From an uncultured Thiotrichales bacterium (GTDB lineage: Bacteria > Pseudomonadota > Gammaproteobacteria > CAIRSR01), in assembly GCA_903881315.1 (NCBI GenBank), contig CAIRSR010000022.1, forward strand, positions 1-39,872: DNA of 39,872 nt, read 5' to 3'. Below the pieces are notes generated by a model that saw only the letters and a program-made list of their open reading frames with translations, was not told the DNA's origin and ran no database searches. This document shows, piece after piece, positions 8,601 through 16,559 of the stretch. Numbering within the stretch: position 1 is the first letter of the stretch; every line of letters starts with the position of its first letter. The position numbers and the translations under genes were made by a program.

Positions 8601-10206
8601 GGATGTGGTTGCGCTTGATTGGCGGGTACAGGCATTGACCACAGCGGTGGTGGCGGCCCTCACCACCACCGAGGTTGCTGCCCTCACGCCGGATCAGGTG
8701 GCAGCCCTCACCTGGGATCAGGTCGGGGCGATGACCACCGCGCAGATCGTGGCGTTGGCGACTGGGGGCGTATCTGCTCTATGGGTGGGTGACATCCCCT
8801 GGCTCACCACCGCAGCGGTTGCCGCATTGACCCTTGCTGAAACCAGCGCCCTCACCCCAGAACAAGTCTCGTGGCTTAGCACCGGCCAGATTAGCGCCCT
8901 CAAGACAACCCAAGTCAGAGCACTCACCACCGATCAAGTGGTCGCATTATCCTTTGACCAGATTGGTGCCCTGAAACTCTCACAGGTGATGGCGCTTACC
9001 ACCGGGGACGTGGCGGCACTTGATTGGCGAGTAGCGGCGCTCAGCACCCTCGCTATCGCGGCGTTAAGCTCTGCCCAGGTGGGGGCGCTCACGTCCGATC
9101 AGATGAGCGCATTAACCGTCGATCAACTGAGCGCGATGAAGACTACGCAGCTCGTGGCGCTGACCACTACCGCCCTAGCAGGCCTTTGGGCGGACAATCT
9201 CTCCCTGCTCTCCACAACGCAGGTGGGGGCCTTGACCCCGAATCAGGTGGGTGCGCTGACGACCGATCAGATCGCAGCACTCAGCACAACCGAGGTTAGA
9301 GCACTAAAAACAACCCAGATCGCTGCCCTCACCCCCGATCAAATCACCGCCCTTTCCTCTGACGAGATTGGGGCGCTCACTACCGCGCAGATCGTGGCAT
9401 TAACGACCGCAGCCGTAGCAACACTGTGGGCAGACGACATCCCCCTGCTTACCACGAGCCAGGTGGTTGCCTTGACCACAAGCCAGGTCAGTGTACTCAC
9501 GACCTCACAGGTGGCAGCGTTCCGCATCGACCAGATTGGGGTGATGAAAACAACCCAAATTAGGGCGCTCACGACCGATCAGGTGGCCGCGCTTAGCGGG
9601 GATGAGATGGCGGCACTCACGACCAATCAGGTAAAAGCCTTGACCACAGCCGAGGTCGCGGCGATTAACCCAACCAGTCTTTCGGCATTGACCACAATGG
9701 CAATGCGGGTGTTGAGCACGTTGCAACTCGGCGCGATGACGCCTGACCAGGTGGGTGCGCTCACGACCTCGCAGATGGCGGCACTGACCAGTGCCCAGGC
9801 GGCTATCCTTAACACCATCAACCCGGGTGTGCCGACCATCCGCGTTGGTCTACGTGCCGCGACCAGGCAAGCGTTCGGAAACTGGAGCCACGAGACACTT
9901 GAGGGAGCCCGCCAAGTTGCTGCGCCGCCATCGCAAGTGGCTAACATGGCGGCGCTGTTGTCGTCCTTTATCGGGACAGGGGCGGCTGGTGGGGCGCTGT
10001 TACTTGGTGTGGGTACAGCAATCCATGATCAAGGCGGGATGGCGCTACAGATGGCGCAGGTGCTAGGGCTCTTCGATGCCAATGGTGTGCTGGTGAAGAC
10101 GCCAAACAGCGCGACCGCCCAAGGTCAGGGCAGTGCCCTTGTGGGTGACCTATTGGGTGGGGATGACCGCTTTACGAAAGGTGCCATCGCGTCAGGAAAG
10201 ACATAG
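5692..10206 (+). CDS. Giant octapeptide-repeat protein (about 170 octads, L-T-x-x-Q-V-x-A type)
   Basis: No known family is recognised. Almost all of this 1504-residue protein, from about residue 15 to 1385, is a tandem octapeptide with Leu/Phe at position 1, Thr/Ser at 2-3, Gln or Ala at 5, Val/Ile at 6 and often Ala at 8 (for example LTTDQVAA). Cys is absent. Octads that break the pattern (LGATNLAV, ILADSIPS, LWADNLSL, LDWRV and similar) recur at fixed spacing, mostly 240 nt (10 octads) or 168 nt (7 octads). The last 120 residues are non-repetitive and include a Gly/Ala-rich hydrophobic stretch (GTGAAGGALLLGVGTAIH). No signal peptide, RTX nonapeptide or LPXTG motif is seen. ATG at 5692 follows GAGGGAA at a good distance. 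A regular solenoid or filamentous surface or structural protein is likely, but cell location and function are unknown. Its upstream neighbour is a secreted cysteine protease. Confidence 0.85.
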   Translation: MSTTDVITNLGTNSVASLSTSAVAKITVADLASFSVADLTIPQIPNLSTAVVAALTADHLVTLSQDQVAAFKSSQIAALTTAALVAIPPADFQILTTAVTAALTTNQVAALTIDQIAQFTSYQIGALKSAQVAALSTDDVVVISPSYLSTAAIAALSTSQLVVLTTDQVAAFSTTQVVVLKTTQVSALTTDQSSALTGDQIHALKTSQVVVLSTAAVAALGVVNVSLLTTTQIAAFTTNQLNAFTTDQMAALTSGQVSALKTNQIAALTTDQVMVLTSDQALALKTSQVAVLTTADIVALGATNLAVLSSAAVAALSTSQVKALTLDQIAALTTSQVGALKTSQIAALTTDQVMVLTSDQALAIKTSQVAVFTTADIVALGATNLAVLSSAAVAALSSSQVKALTLDQMAALTSAQVGALKTNQIRVLTSDQVMALSADQIGELNSSQASAFSTTAMAGFGVGTILSFTTTAIAALTTYQFAALTPDQVVGLTSAQIGALKSSQVAGLTTAAISAFAPEALSAFSTAAITALNTLEIAALTPSQVAAFTTMQVSVLRTNQVRVLTSDQVASLTPEQIGALRTAQVAAISTSAITGILADSIPSFTTAAIAALTTAALWVFSPDQITAFTSAQIGAIRSAQVAGLSTAVVMVIAPEEISALSSAAIAALATTQISVLTPDQITALTTTQVVALKTTQVRALTVDQVAALTSAQIGTLKTSQVFALSTDAIAGIGMTGIAALSTAAIAALSTSQVGALTADQVAAFTSVQVGAIRSSQITALTTADVEALGTTNLSVLSTATIAAFTTLQIGAFSTDQIAVFSTRQIGALKATQIGALNPSQVAAFSSVQVGALKSSQVLAFTTADIVVLSTDVIPALTTSAIAALTTAAVAAFTSGDVSQIGAFSTAQVVAMTSIQIGALTVDQIGALSTAATSALRSTQVRALNTDQVAALTWDQIGALKVSQAAAFTPADVVALDWRVQALTTAVVAALTTTEVAALTPDQVAALTWDQVGAMTTAQIVALATGGVSALWVGDIPWLTTAAVAALTLAETSALTPEQVSWLSTGQISALKTTQVRALTTDQVVALSFDQIGALKLSQVMALTTGDVAALDWRVAALSTLAIAALSSAQVGALTSDQMSALTVDQLSAMKTTQLVALTTTALAGLWADNLSLLSTTQVGALTPNQVGALTTDQIAALSTTEVRALKTTQIAALTPDQITALSSDEIGALTTAQIVALTTAAVATLWADDIPLLTTSQVVALTTSQVSVLTTSQVAAFRIDQIGVMKTTQIRALTTDQVAALSGDEMAALTTNQVKALTTAEVAAINPTSLSALTTMAMRVLSTLQLGAMTPDQVGALTTSQMAALTSAQAAILNTINPGVPTIRVGLRAATRQAFGNWSHETLEGARQVAAPPSQVANMAALLSSFIGTGAAGGALLLGVGTAIHDQGGMALQMAQVLGLFDANGVLVKTPNSATAQGQGSALVGDLLGGDDRFTKGAIASGKT
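6481..6960 (+). repeat. 240-bp near-identical tandem duplication inside the octad-repeat gene
   Basis: Positions 6481-6720 and 6721-6960 align without gaps and show 13 differences by my count, about 95% identity. This is far higher than between other blocks of the gene. The unit is exactly 80 codons, or ten octads, so it keeps both reading frame and repeat phase. It marks a recent in-frame expansion. Confidence 0.9.
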
Positions 10207-10211
10207 CGTGC

Positions 10212-10235
10212 TGCGCACCGCTTAGGGTGTGCGCA
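10212..10235. terminator. Weak hairpin between convergent genes
   Basis: TGCGCAC (10212-10218) pairs with GTGCGCA (10229-10235) around a 10-nt loop. It fills the 31-nt gap between the converging stop codons of the octad-repeat gene and yejF. No T-run follows, so any termination would be inefficient or factor-assisted. Confidence 0.3.
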
Positions 10236-10237
10236 AC

Positions 10238-11836
10238 CTAGATGATCGCCTCAAGATCAAAGGCGGCGGCAATCAGCGCTTGGGTGTAGGGGTCGCGGGG
10301 GGCGTGGAAGACCTCGTCAACACTGCCTTGCTCGATTACCTTCCCGTTGTGCATGACCAACACCTCGTCGGCGAGTGCCCGGATGACCTGCAGGTCATGG
10401 CTAATGAAGAGATAGGCCAGTTGATGACGCGCCTGAAGTGTTCGCAGCAGATCCACGATCTGCGCCTGCACCGATCGATCAAGGGCCGAGGTTGGTTCAT
10501 CCAGTACCACCAGGCGTGGTTTTAGTACCATGGCTCGCGCAATGGCGACCCGCTGGCGTTGACCACCAGAGAGTTCGTGGGGGTAACGATGGCGAAATTC
10601 CGGATCAAGACCAACCTCCAGCAGCGCATCCCGAATCAGCACGGCACGTTCAGAAGCAGTACGCCCGAGTCGGTGTACCTGAAGCCCCTCGCCAATAATC
10701 GCTTCTACCGACATGCGTGGGCTGAGACTACCAAAGGGGTCTTGGAAGACCACCTGCATCTCGCGCCGTAAGGGCCGCAACTGACGGGCCGTGAGCCGTT
10801 GCAGGTCTACGTCGCAAAAGCGCAGATCCCCCTGACTCCGCTCAAGACGCAACAGGGCGAATCCGAGCGTGGTCTTGCCCGAGCCACTCTCGCCCACGAC
10901 CCCAACGGTACGGCCCTCGCGGATCTGTAGGGAAACGCCGTCCACCGCACGCACCTGATCTACTGTGCGGCGTAATACCCCACGGCGAATCGGAAACCAG
11001 ACGCGCACGTTACGTGCGGCTAACACAACCGGCATCTCCGTGGCGGTGCGTGTGGGGCGTCCCCCGGGCTCGGCCTTGATGAGGTGTTGGGTGTAGGGGT
11101 GGCGTGGGTTATTCAGAACCTCTGCAACCGTCCCGGCCTCGACGATGTGGCCTGCATTCATTACGCAGACCCGCTCAGCCACCTTGCGCACGATGGTGAG
11201 ATCGTGCGTGATAATGAGCAGCGCCATCCCGAGGCGTTTTTGCTCGGTCTTGAGTAGGCGCAAGATCTGTGCTTGGAGCGTTACATCCAGCGCTGTTGTC
11301 GGTTCGTCGGCGATGAGGAGATCCGGTTCATTGGCAAGCGCCATGGCGATCATGACACGTTGGCGCTGACCACCCGAAAGTTGGTGCGGAAAGGCATTGA
11401 GGCGACGCTCGGCATCCGCAAGGCCCACCTCTTGTAGTAACTCCAGGGTACGGACGCGGGCAGCGCGTCGATCCAGGCCGCGATGCACAATCAGAGTCTC
11501 GGCGACCTGTCGCTCTATGGTATGGAGCGGATTGAGGGAGGTCATGGGTTCCTGAAAGACCATGGCGATGCGATCGCCACGTACTCCCCGCAGCAGTGCT
11601 GGTTTTGCGCCCAGCAATTCCTGTCCCTGGAAAGAGACGCTACCGCGTGGATGAGACGCCAGTGGATAGGGCAGCAATTGCAGGATAGAAAGGGCTGTGA
11701 CGGACTTGCCCGAACCACTTTCCCCCACCAGCGCAACCGTCTCGCCCGGGTGGATGGTGAAGGAAACGCCGTTTACTACGCTGCGCTCCCCAAAGGCCAC
11801 CGCCAGATCTCGCACTTCAAGCAATGGAGTGGACAT
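10238..11836 (-). CDS. yejF: Duplicated-ATPase ABC transporter subunit, YejF-type (peptide / microcin C importer)
   Basis: This 532-residue protein has two complete ABC ATPase halves in one chain, as in YejF, the ATPase of the YejABEF oligopeptide and microcin C importer. Half 1 has Walker A GESGSGKS at 38-45, signature LSGGQ at 153-157 and Walker B LLIADEPTT. Half 2 has Walker A GESGSGKT at 315-322, a second LSGGQ and VVLDEPTS. Each half ends with the HPYTQ/DPYTQ stretch typical of oligopeptide ABC ATPases. It would act on the inner face of the cytoplasmic membrane. No yejA, yejB or yejE is in the window, so permease and binding protein must be elsewhere. It lies 21 nt downstream of srkA and is probably co-transcribed with it. 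Confidence 0.88.
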   Translation of the reverse strand: MSTPLLEVRDLAVAFGERSVVNGVSFTIHPGETVALVGESGSGKSVTALSILQLLPYPLASHPRGSVSFQGQELLGAKPALLRGVRGDRIAMVFQEPMTSLNPLHTIERQVAETLIVHRGLDRRAARVRTLELLQEVGLADAERRLNAFPHQLSGGQRQRVMIAMALANEPDLLIADEPTTALDVTLQAQILRLLKTEQKRLGMALLIITHDLTIVRKVAERVCVMNAGHIVEAGTVAEVLNNPRHPYTQHLIKAEPGGRPTRTATEMPVVLAARNVRVWFPIRRGVLRRTVDQVRAVDGVSLQIREGRTVGVVGESGSGKTTLGFALLRLERSQGDLRFCDVDLQRLTARQLRPLRREMQVVFQDPFGSLSPRMSVEAIIGEGLQVHRLGRTASERAVLIRDALLEVGLDPEFRHRYPHELSGGQRQRVAIARAMVLKPRLVVLDEPTSALDRSVQAQIVDLLRTLQARHQLAYLFISHDLQVIRALADEVLVMHNGKVIEQGSVDEVFHAPRDPYTQALIAAAFDLEAII

Positions 11837-11857
11837 ACTACCTCGTGGGTTCCCGCG

Positions 11858-12859
11858 CTAGATCCAACCGTAGACCTGTAGGGGTGGTTCTTCTAGGAGC
11901 TGCACTTGTTCCTCTAGCGCTAGGATCTGTTGCTCCCAGTAGGTGTCGGTGCCAAACCAGGGGAAATTGTTGGGGAAGGCCGGATCGTTCCAGCGTCGTG
12001 CAATCCACGCGCTGTAGTGGATCATGCGCAGACTACGTAAGGCTTCCACCAGATGGATCTCGCGTGGGACAAACGGATGAAACTCCTCGTAACCCGCGAG
12101 CAACTCAGAGAGTGTGCGGGTGCGTTCAAAACGATTGCCGGAGAGAAACATCCAGAGATCCTGGATGGCAGGCCCCATGCGACAATCGTCAAAGTCAACG
12201 AAATTGGGCCCGTGGTCGGCCCACAGGATGTTGCCCGGGTGGCAGTCACCATGGATGCGGATGTTCTGATGTTCACCAGCACGCCGATAGGCCGAGGCTA
12301 CCCCAGTCAGTACCTGTTCAGCAGTTTGTTGATAACGCAAGGCGAGGTGTGTGGGCGGAAAACTGTGCTCTAGCAGAAAGACCAGGGCCTCAGCGCCAAA
12401 GTTGGTCATGGTGAGATCAGGGCGATACACGAAAGGGCGTACCGCCCCGACGGCATGGATCCGCCCGATGGTGCGCCCAAGCCTTAGCATATTGTCGAGA
12501 TTGTCGAGGTCAGGCCAACGCCCACCTCGGCAGGGAAAAAGCGCAAAGCGATGAGAGGCGTACGAGAGGAGTGTCTCGCCACTGTCGTTGGCGAGCGGTG
12601 CCACGACTGGGATCTCATGTTGTGCGAGGTCACAGACAAAGGCATGTTCTTCGCGGATGGCCTCATCTGTCCAACGTCCTGGACGGTAAAATTTTGCGAT
12701 TATCGGCGCACAACCCTCTATGCTCACCTGATAGACGCGATTCTCATAGCTATTCAGCGCTATCAGCGACCCACCCGTACACCGTCCAGTGGACTCTATT
12801 GCGTCTAGGATGAGGTCGGGGGTAAGGTCGGCGTAGGGGGTAAGATTCTGCGCGGTCAT
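11858..12859 (-). CDS. srkA: Stress response kinase A (YihE/SrkA-type Ser/Thr kinase)
   Basis: SrkA is an aminoglycoside-phosphotransferase-fold protein kinase that protects cells during envelope and antibiotic stress. The 333-residue product has the ATP-binding Lys at about 56 (IIAKFYRPGRW), the catalytic loop HGDCHPGN at 203-210 with D205, and the metal-binding VDFDD with D222. The conserved FPCRGGRWP stretch also suits the family. The reading frame stays open 64 codons upstream, but the ATG at 12859 is preferred: it overlaps the stop of the upstream small gene as ATGA and begins at the family N-terminus. It is part of the minus-strand run and precedes yejF by 21 nt. Confidence 0.87.
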   Translation of the reverse strand: MTAQNLTPYADLTPDLILDAIESTGRCTGGSLIALNSYENRVYQVSIEGCAPIIAKFYRPGRWTDEAIREEHAFVCDLAQHEIPVVAPLANDSGETLLSYASHRFALFPCRGGRWPDLDNLDNMLRLGRTIGRIHAVGAVRPFVYRPDLTMTNFGAEALVFLLEHSFPPTHLALRYQQTAEQVLTGVASAYRRAGEHQNIRIHGDCHPGNILWADHGPNFVDFDDCRMGPAIQDLWMFLSGNRFERTRTLSELLAGYEEFHPFVPREIHLVEALRSLRMIHYSAWIARRWNDPAFPNNFPWFGTDTYWEQQILALEEQVQLLEEPPLQVYGWI

Positions 12860-13167
12860 GGCGGCGGGTCTTGCCCAGCATCCGCTTTCCATGGATCCCA
12901 GCCGTGCGTCAAGGCGCACTGGATGGCGAGTCGGTAGATGCGCTCGTGCCTCTCCCGTAGCTCGGTGGGGAGGTTCATTACCGCATATCCATATTGTTCC
13001 CATGCCTCGCTGACCCGCTCGTGGATGACCGCCATGGCGTTCTCCGTCCAACCCGCGCAGGTCTCGCCTTCGGGGAGGATGCCAAACACCCAGGCATCAC
13101 GGATCAACCCACCGATGGGAGTCAAGCCGCTTTGTTCGTCGTCATCGATACCAGCGTAGGTCTTCAT
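12856..13167 (-). CDS. Small conserved-looking protein, translationally coupled to srkA
   Basis: A 103-residue soluble protein I cannot assign to a named family. It has an acidic start (GIDDDEQSGLTPIGGLIRDA), a middle with FGILPEGETCAGW, and a helical C-terminal half containing HERVSEAWEQYGYAVMNL. No membrane segment or signal peptide is seen. I chose the ATG at 13167 over the longer frame (to 13248), whose extra residues look non-coding. Its TGA overlaps the srkA ATG by the ATGA arrangement, which argues that it is a real gene translated together with srkA. Confidence 0.65.
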   Translation of the reverse strand: MKTYAGIDDDEQSGLTPIGGLIRDAWVFGILPEGETCAGWTENAMAVIHERVSEAWEQYGYAVMNLPTELRERHERIYRLAIQCALTHGWDPWKADAGQDPPP

Positions 13168-13275
13168 GGTTATGGTCTTTCGTGTAAAGAATCCCGCATG
13201 AGACGCCTCTGCACCGCATGGTTCGGGGCGGTTGCTTGTCGCGACCACGCGCCGATGTAACCACCCCCTATTCCA

Positions 13276-14139
13276 TCATAAACGAGCTACCAAGGCCACC
13301 ATTTGTTCCCGTTGCGTATCGCTCGGAAAAACACCAACCGCTGCCCTTAGATTTGCCTCTAGGTGAGCCAGATCCGAGGTTGCCGGAATGGTGCAAGTCA
13401 CCGCTCGGTGACCGAGGACAAACTTCAATAGAAAGGTTGCCCAATCCTTGCAACCGAGATCAGCGGCCAGTCGCGGCAGTGGTCGCCCCTGTACGGTACG
13501 CATCAATGCGCCATGACCCAGTGGAATGTTGACAATGACCGCCACCCCCCGCTCGGCAGCCAAGGGTAAGATCTCCTTTTCTGCCTCACGGGCGGTAATG
13601 TTGTAGGGGATCTGCACAAAATCAACGGGGTGTTCGCGTAACACCTCCGCGACTTCTACCAGGGCACCAGGATGGTAGTGTGTAACACCGAGATAACGTA
13701 TCCGGCCCTCGCTCTTCCATTCCTCCAGGGTGGCAAGATGGGTACGCCAATCGATCAGATTGTGGATCTGGACGAGATCCAATGGCTGTGCCTGTAGGCG
13801 GCGTTGGGATTCTTTTAGCTGTTCGACCCCAGCGGCCTTTCCCGTGACCCATATCTTGGTGGCCCAGAACAAGCGGTGCGTAAGCTGAGACTCAGCCGCT
13901 ATGGTTCCGACTACCGTCTCTGCGTTGCCGTACATAGGGGAGGTATCGACTAAACGCCCACCGAGTTCCGCGAAATGATCCAACACCGATCGCAGGGTGC
14001 GGAGCGAAGTGGGAGCCGTACCTACATCGAAGGTGAGATAGGTACCTAAACCCACCACTGGGATTAGCTCACCCGTGCGCGGAATGGGCCGTGTCGTGAG
14101 AGGTGATTCCGTTAGCTCCGCTTTGTCACTGATCACCAT
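13276..14139 (-). CDS. Aldo/keto reductase family oxidoreductase
   Basis: A 287-residue NAD(P)H-dependent reductase with a TIM-barrel fold. The AKR catalytic tetrad can be read: D65 and Y70 in VDTSPMYG, K95 in ATKIW and H126 in QIHN. A family-typical GLGTYLTFDVG stretch lies at 30-40, and the C-terminal TIPATS segment corresponds to the cofactor-phosphate loop region. AAGGTG sits 5 nt before the ATG. The substrate cannot be inferred. It lies in the minus-strand run between the Sel1 protein (66-nt gap) and the small protein upstream of srkA (108-nt gap). Confidence 0.88.
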   Translation of the reverse strand: MVISDKAELTESPLTTRPIPRTGELIPVVGLGTYLTFDVGTAPTSLRTLRSVLDHFAELGGRLVDTSPMYGNAETVVGTIAAESQLTHRLFWATKIWVTGKAAGVEQLKESQRRLQAQPLDLVQIHNLIDWRTHLATLEEWKSEGRIRYLGVTHYHPGALVEVAEVLREHPVDFVQIPYNITAREAEKEILPLAAERGVAVIVNIPLGHGALMRTVQGRPLPRLAADLGCKDWATFLLKFVLGHRAVTCTIPATSDLAHLEANLRAAVGVFPSDTQREQMVALVARL

Positions 14140-14205
14140 TGCACCTTAAAACCCATCTGTGAGTCATCCCGTTATCCAACATGCTGGTTCGATGAACTTA
14201 TGCTA

Positions 14206-15711
14206 TCAGGAACGAAACCAGGTTTCTTTCCGTATTAGTTGGAGGAACTCTTTGGCGCGTAGATCGCCTTCTGTCGCAGCACGCTCCATCCAGATTTGAC
14301 ATTCAAGACAACTGTGCGCAACGCCGCGCCCGGTCAGGTACATAAGACCCAAACGATACTGCGCAGCCGCATGGTTCTGAGAGGCCGCGCAGCGTAGCCA
14401 GCGAACCGTTTCTGTGTCATCGGTGGTTAGATTCGCATGCGTCAGCAGCAACATCGCAAGCTCATATTGTGCATCGGCATGATCTGCCGCTGCCGCCTTC
14501 TGGAACCACCCCATCGCTTGGGCCACGTCAACCGCCCCGCCTTCGCCCCGTGCGCACAAGAGGCCCAAGACATGTTGGGCATCGATGTGGTCTGCGTTAG
14601 CTGCTTGGCGGTACCATTCGCGTGCCTCGCCAAGGTCTTGCACCACACCGAGACCATGTCGATACAAGCGGCCCATCTGGTACTGTGCACCGGCTATCCC
14701 CTGCACAGCGGCTTGATGTAACCAACGCATTGCCGCCGCCGGTTCGGCTCGTATCCCACGCCCTTCTAATAGACACACCCCAAGTTCGTGCTGAGCGGGT
14801 GCGAGCGATTGTTCGGCGGCCAAACCAAACCACTTGACGGCTTCCCGCTCGTCCTTCTGTACCCCACGACCTTCCGCATAGAGCATACCCAATTCGTACT
14901 GGGCACCGGCATGGCCCGCATTGGTGGCCAGTTGGATCCAGCGCAGGGCAAGGGCGATGTCCTCCGCGACACCGTTCCCATTGAGGTACATGACACCCAT
15001 GCGATACGCCGCCTCGGCGTTGCCCTGTTCGGCTGCGGCAGTGAACCAACGCGCCGCGAGAGTGCTGTTGCGCGGGGTGTCGTGGCCGGTCGCGTACATC
15101 AAACCGAGCTGAAACTGTGCTTGATTGTGTCCCGCTGTGGCCGCCTGTTGAAACCAGGTGAGCGCTTCTGCCGCATTTTTCGCAACCCCGTTGCCATTAA
15201 TAAACAGCTCGCCCAGGCGATACGCTGCCTCGGCGTGGCCACGTCGCGCTGCCTCCTGGAACCAGCGCAAGGATTCGCTGCGCTGACAGAGTTGCGCGAG
15301 TTGAAACTGGGATTCAACAAAACCCTGTTCAGCGGAGCGACGGAACCACTTAATGGCGTCGACGATATCCTTGGCCGCCCCTACGCCGTGCAGATACAAA
15401 AAGGCCAGGTGAAATTGGGCCTCGGCATGTCCCTGTTCTGCCGCGTGACGAAACCACTTCACCGCTTCCTGGTCGTTGCGCGGGACGCCTTGGCCATTGG
15501 CGTACATAAAAGCGAGATAGAATTGGGCGTCTGCGTCTTCTTGTAACGCGGCGAGATTAAACCAGTGTGCGGCTTTCGCAAAATCTGCATCGACGCCTTT
15601 CCCGTAATAGTAGCTAAGGCCGAGGTTGAACTGGCCCCAGACCTCTCCGCGCTCGGCAGCGCGAATGGTTCTGTTGAAAAGCTCTTGTTCTTCCTGTGAT
15701 AGAGTGGACAT
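14206..15711 (-). CDS. Sel1-like repeat protein (about 13 repeats)
   Basis: This 501-residue protein is made of about thirteen 36-residue Sel1-like (TPR-related) repeats of the form AEQGHAEAQFxLGxxYxxGxGVxxDxxEAxxWF. It forms a helical solenoid for protein-protein contact. One repeat, near residues 125-150, is shortened (QLAQLCQRSESLRWF). The start at 15711 (MSTLSQEEQELF) is chosen because the longer frame to 15828 overlaps mepA and encodes no repeats. No signal peptide is present at this start, so it is probably cytoplasmic. The mepA stop is only 14 nt upstream, suggesting one transcript. Partners are unknown. Confidence 0.88.
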   Translation of the reverse strand: MSTLSQEEQELFNRTIRAAERGEVWGQFNLGLSYYYGKGVDADFAKAAHWFNLAALQEDADAQFYLAFMYANGQGVPRNDQEAVKWFRHAAEQGHAEAQFHLAFLYLHGVGAAKDIVDAIKWFRRSAEQGFVESQFQLAQLCQRSESLRWFQEAARRGHAEAAYRLGELFINGNGVAKNAAEALTWFQQAATAGHNQAQFQLGLMYATGHDTPRNSTLAARWFTAAAEQGNAEAAYRMGVMYLNGNGVAEDIALALRWIQLATNAGHAGAQYELGMLYAEGRGVQKDEREAVKWFGLAAEQSLAPAQHELGVCLLEGRGIRAEPAAAMRWLHQAAVQGIAGAQYQMGRLYRHGLGVVQDLGEAREWYRQAANADHIDAQHVLGLLCARGEGGAVDVAQAMGWFQKAAAADHADAQYELAMLLLTHANLTTDDTETVRWLRCAASQNHAAAQYRLGLMYLTGRGVAHSCLECQIWMERAATEGDLRAKEFLQLIRKETWFRS

Positions 15712-15725
15712 AGCGGGTGAAAGTC

Positions 15726-16559
15726 TCAGTGGGCGTGTAACACCGACTCGCAGGCTGCTGGCAAAACAGGCGCAGGTGGTGGGGGAGGCGGGGCGGCCTT
15801 GGGAGCTGTCGCAATCGCCTGTAACCACCAGTCTAGTTCAGAATCGCAACCATCGCCTGTGGGGATTGGTTTCTGAGAGACACACGCCTCGTTACCCGGG
15901 GGGCAGTGCAGGCGTACATGCAGATGATCGTCGTGCCCCCACCAGGGACGCACCGTATGCAACCAACCCCGATCCGATTCTTGCTCGCAGAGGGTTTTCT
16001 TGATCACGGGATTGACGAAGATGCGATCCACCTCCGGGGAGGTCGCAACGAGACGCACCAGTTCTACCTGTGCGGATGTCCAATGGGTTAGGTCTAGGGA
16101 TTGGCTGGCCCGATTCACCATAGAGGGAGCCGCTAGGGTTTCTACTTCGTCATCGTCCAGATGGCGCTCTCTAGCCACATCCGGCAACCAATACCAGAGG
16201 TCTACATCAAGCCCGTTTTGGTGACTACGATGCAAGGACGCGGTAGGCCCACCGCGTGGTTGGCTTAGGTCTCCGACCAACATCACGCCGGTATGATTCG
16301 TAACCAGCGCCTCGCCGAGCGTACGCACAAAATGGATGAGAGAGGGATGACCATAGTTACGGTGGCGCGACAAGCGCATGACCTGGTAGCCAACACCCGT
16401 AGGGGGTAGAATGACCGCTCCGCTTACACAACCGGCAGCGGGGCTACCAATTACCTCGGGTGGAGCATGGTTCGGGGTGGTGACGTGCGACCAACTGTTC
16501 GCTGCTGCGGCAGGCACCCAAAGTGTTGCGAACAGGGCAAGCAGTGCGATAACACCCAT
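15726..16559 (-). CDS. mepA: Penicillin-insensitive murein endopeptidase (M74)
   Basis: MepA cleaves D-Ala-mDAP cross-links in periplasmic peptidoglycan. The 277-residue precursor starts with a signal peptide (MGVIALLALFATLWVPAAAA). Zinc-site motifs are present: SHQNGLDVD (H113, D120) and GHDDHLHVRLHC (H212, H214). Six cysteines (44, 191, 219, 226, 238, 270) suit the disulfides known in this family. The C-terminus carries a proline tract (KAAPPPPPPAP) that looks like an added tail. The ATG at 16559 is chosen for the signal peptide and a GAGGAG about 10 nt upstream; the 54-codon longer frame lacks a sensible N-terminus. It is the first gene of the minus-strand run. Confidence 0.9.
   Translation of the reverse strand: MGVIALLALFATLWVPAAAANSWSHVTTPNHAPPEVIGSPAAGCVSGAVILPPTGVGYQVMRLSRHRNYGHPSLIHFVRTLGEALVTNHTGVMLVGDLSQPRGGPTASLHRSHQNGLDVDLWYWLPDVARERHLDDDEVETLAAPSMVNRASQSLDLTHWTSAQVELVRLVATSPEVDRIFVNPVIKKTLCEQESDRGWLHTVRPWWGHDDHLHVRLHCPPGNEACVSQKPIPTGDGCDSELDWWLQAIATAPKAAPPPPPPAPVLPAACESVLHAH

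Noticed and set aside
5700-9800. Regular short direct repeats that could suggest a CRISPR array
   Set aside because: The period is a constant 24 nt with coding divergence at third positions and no alternating unique spacers; it is a protein repeat.
5998-9947. Several minus-strand open frames, some over 100 codons, inside the octad-repeat gene
   Set aside because: They are the antisense reading of the 24-nt repeat, which removes stop codons by its periodicity; the plus-strand frame is continuous for 1504 codons with a good ribosome site.
14788-15546. 252-codon plus-strand frame
   Set aside because: It lies wholly antisense to the Sel1-repeat gene and simply mirrors the 108-nt repeat period; no independent domain or ribosome site.
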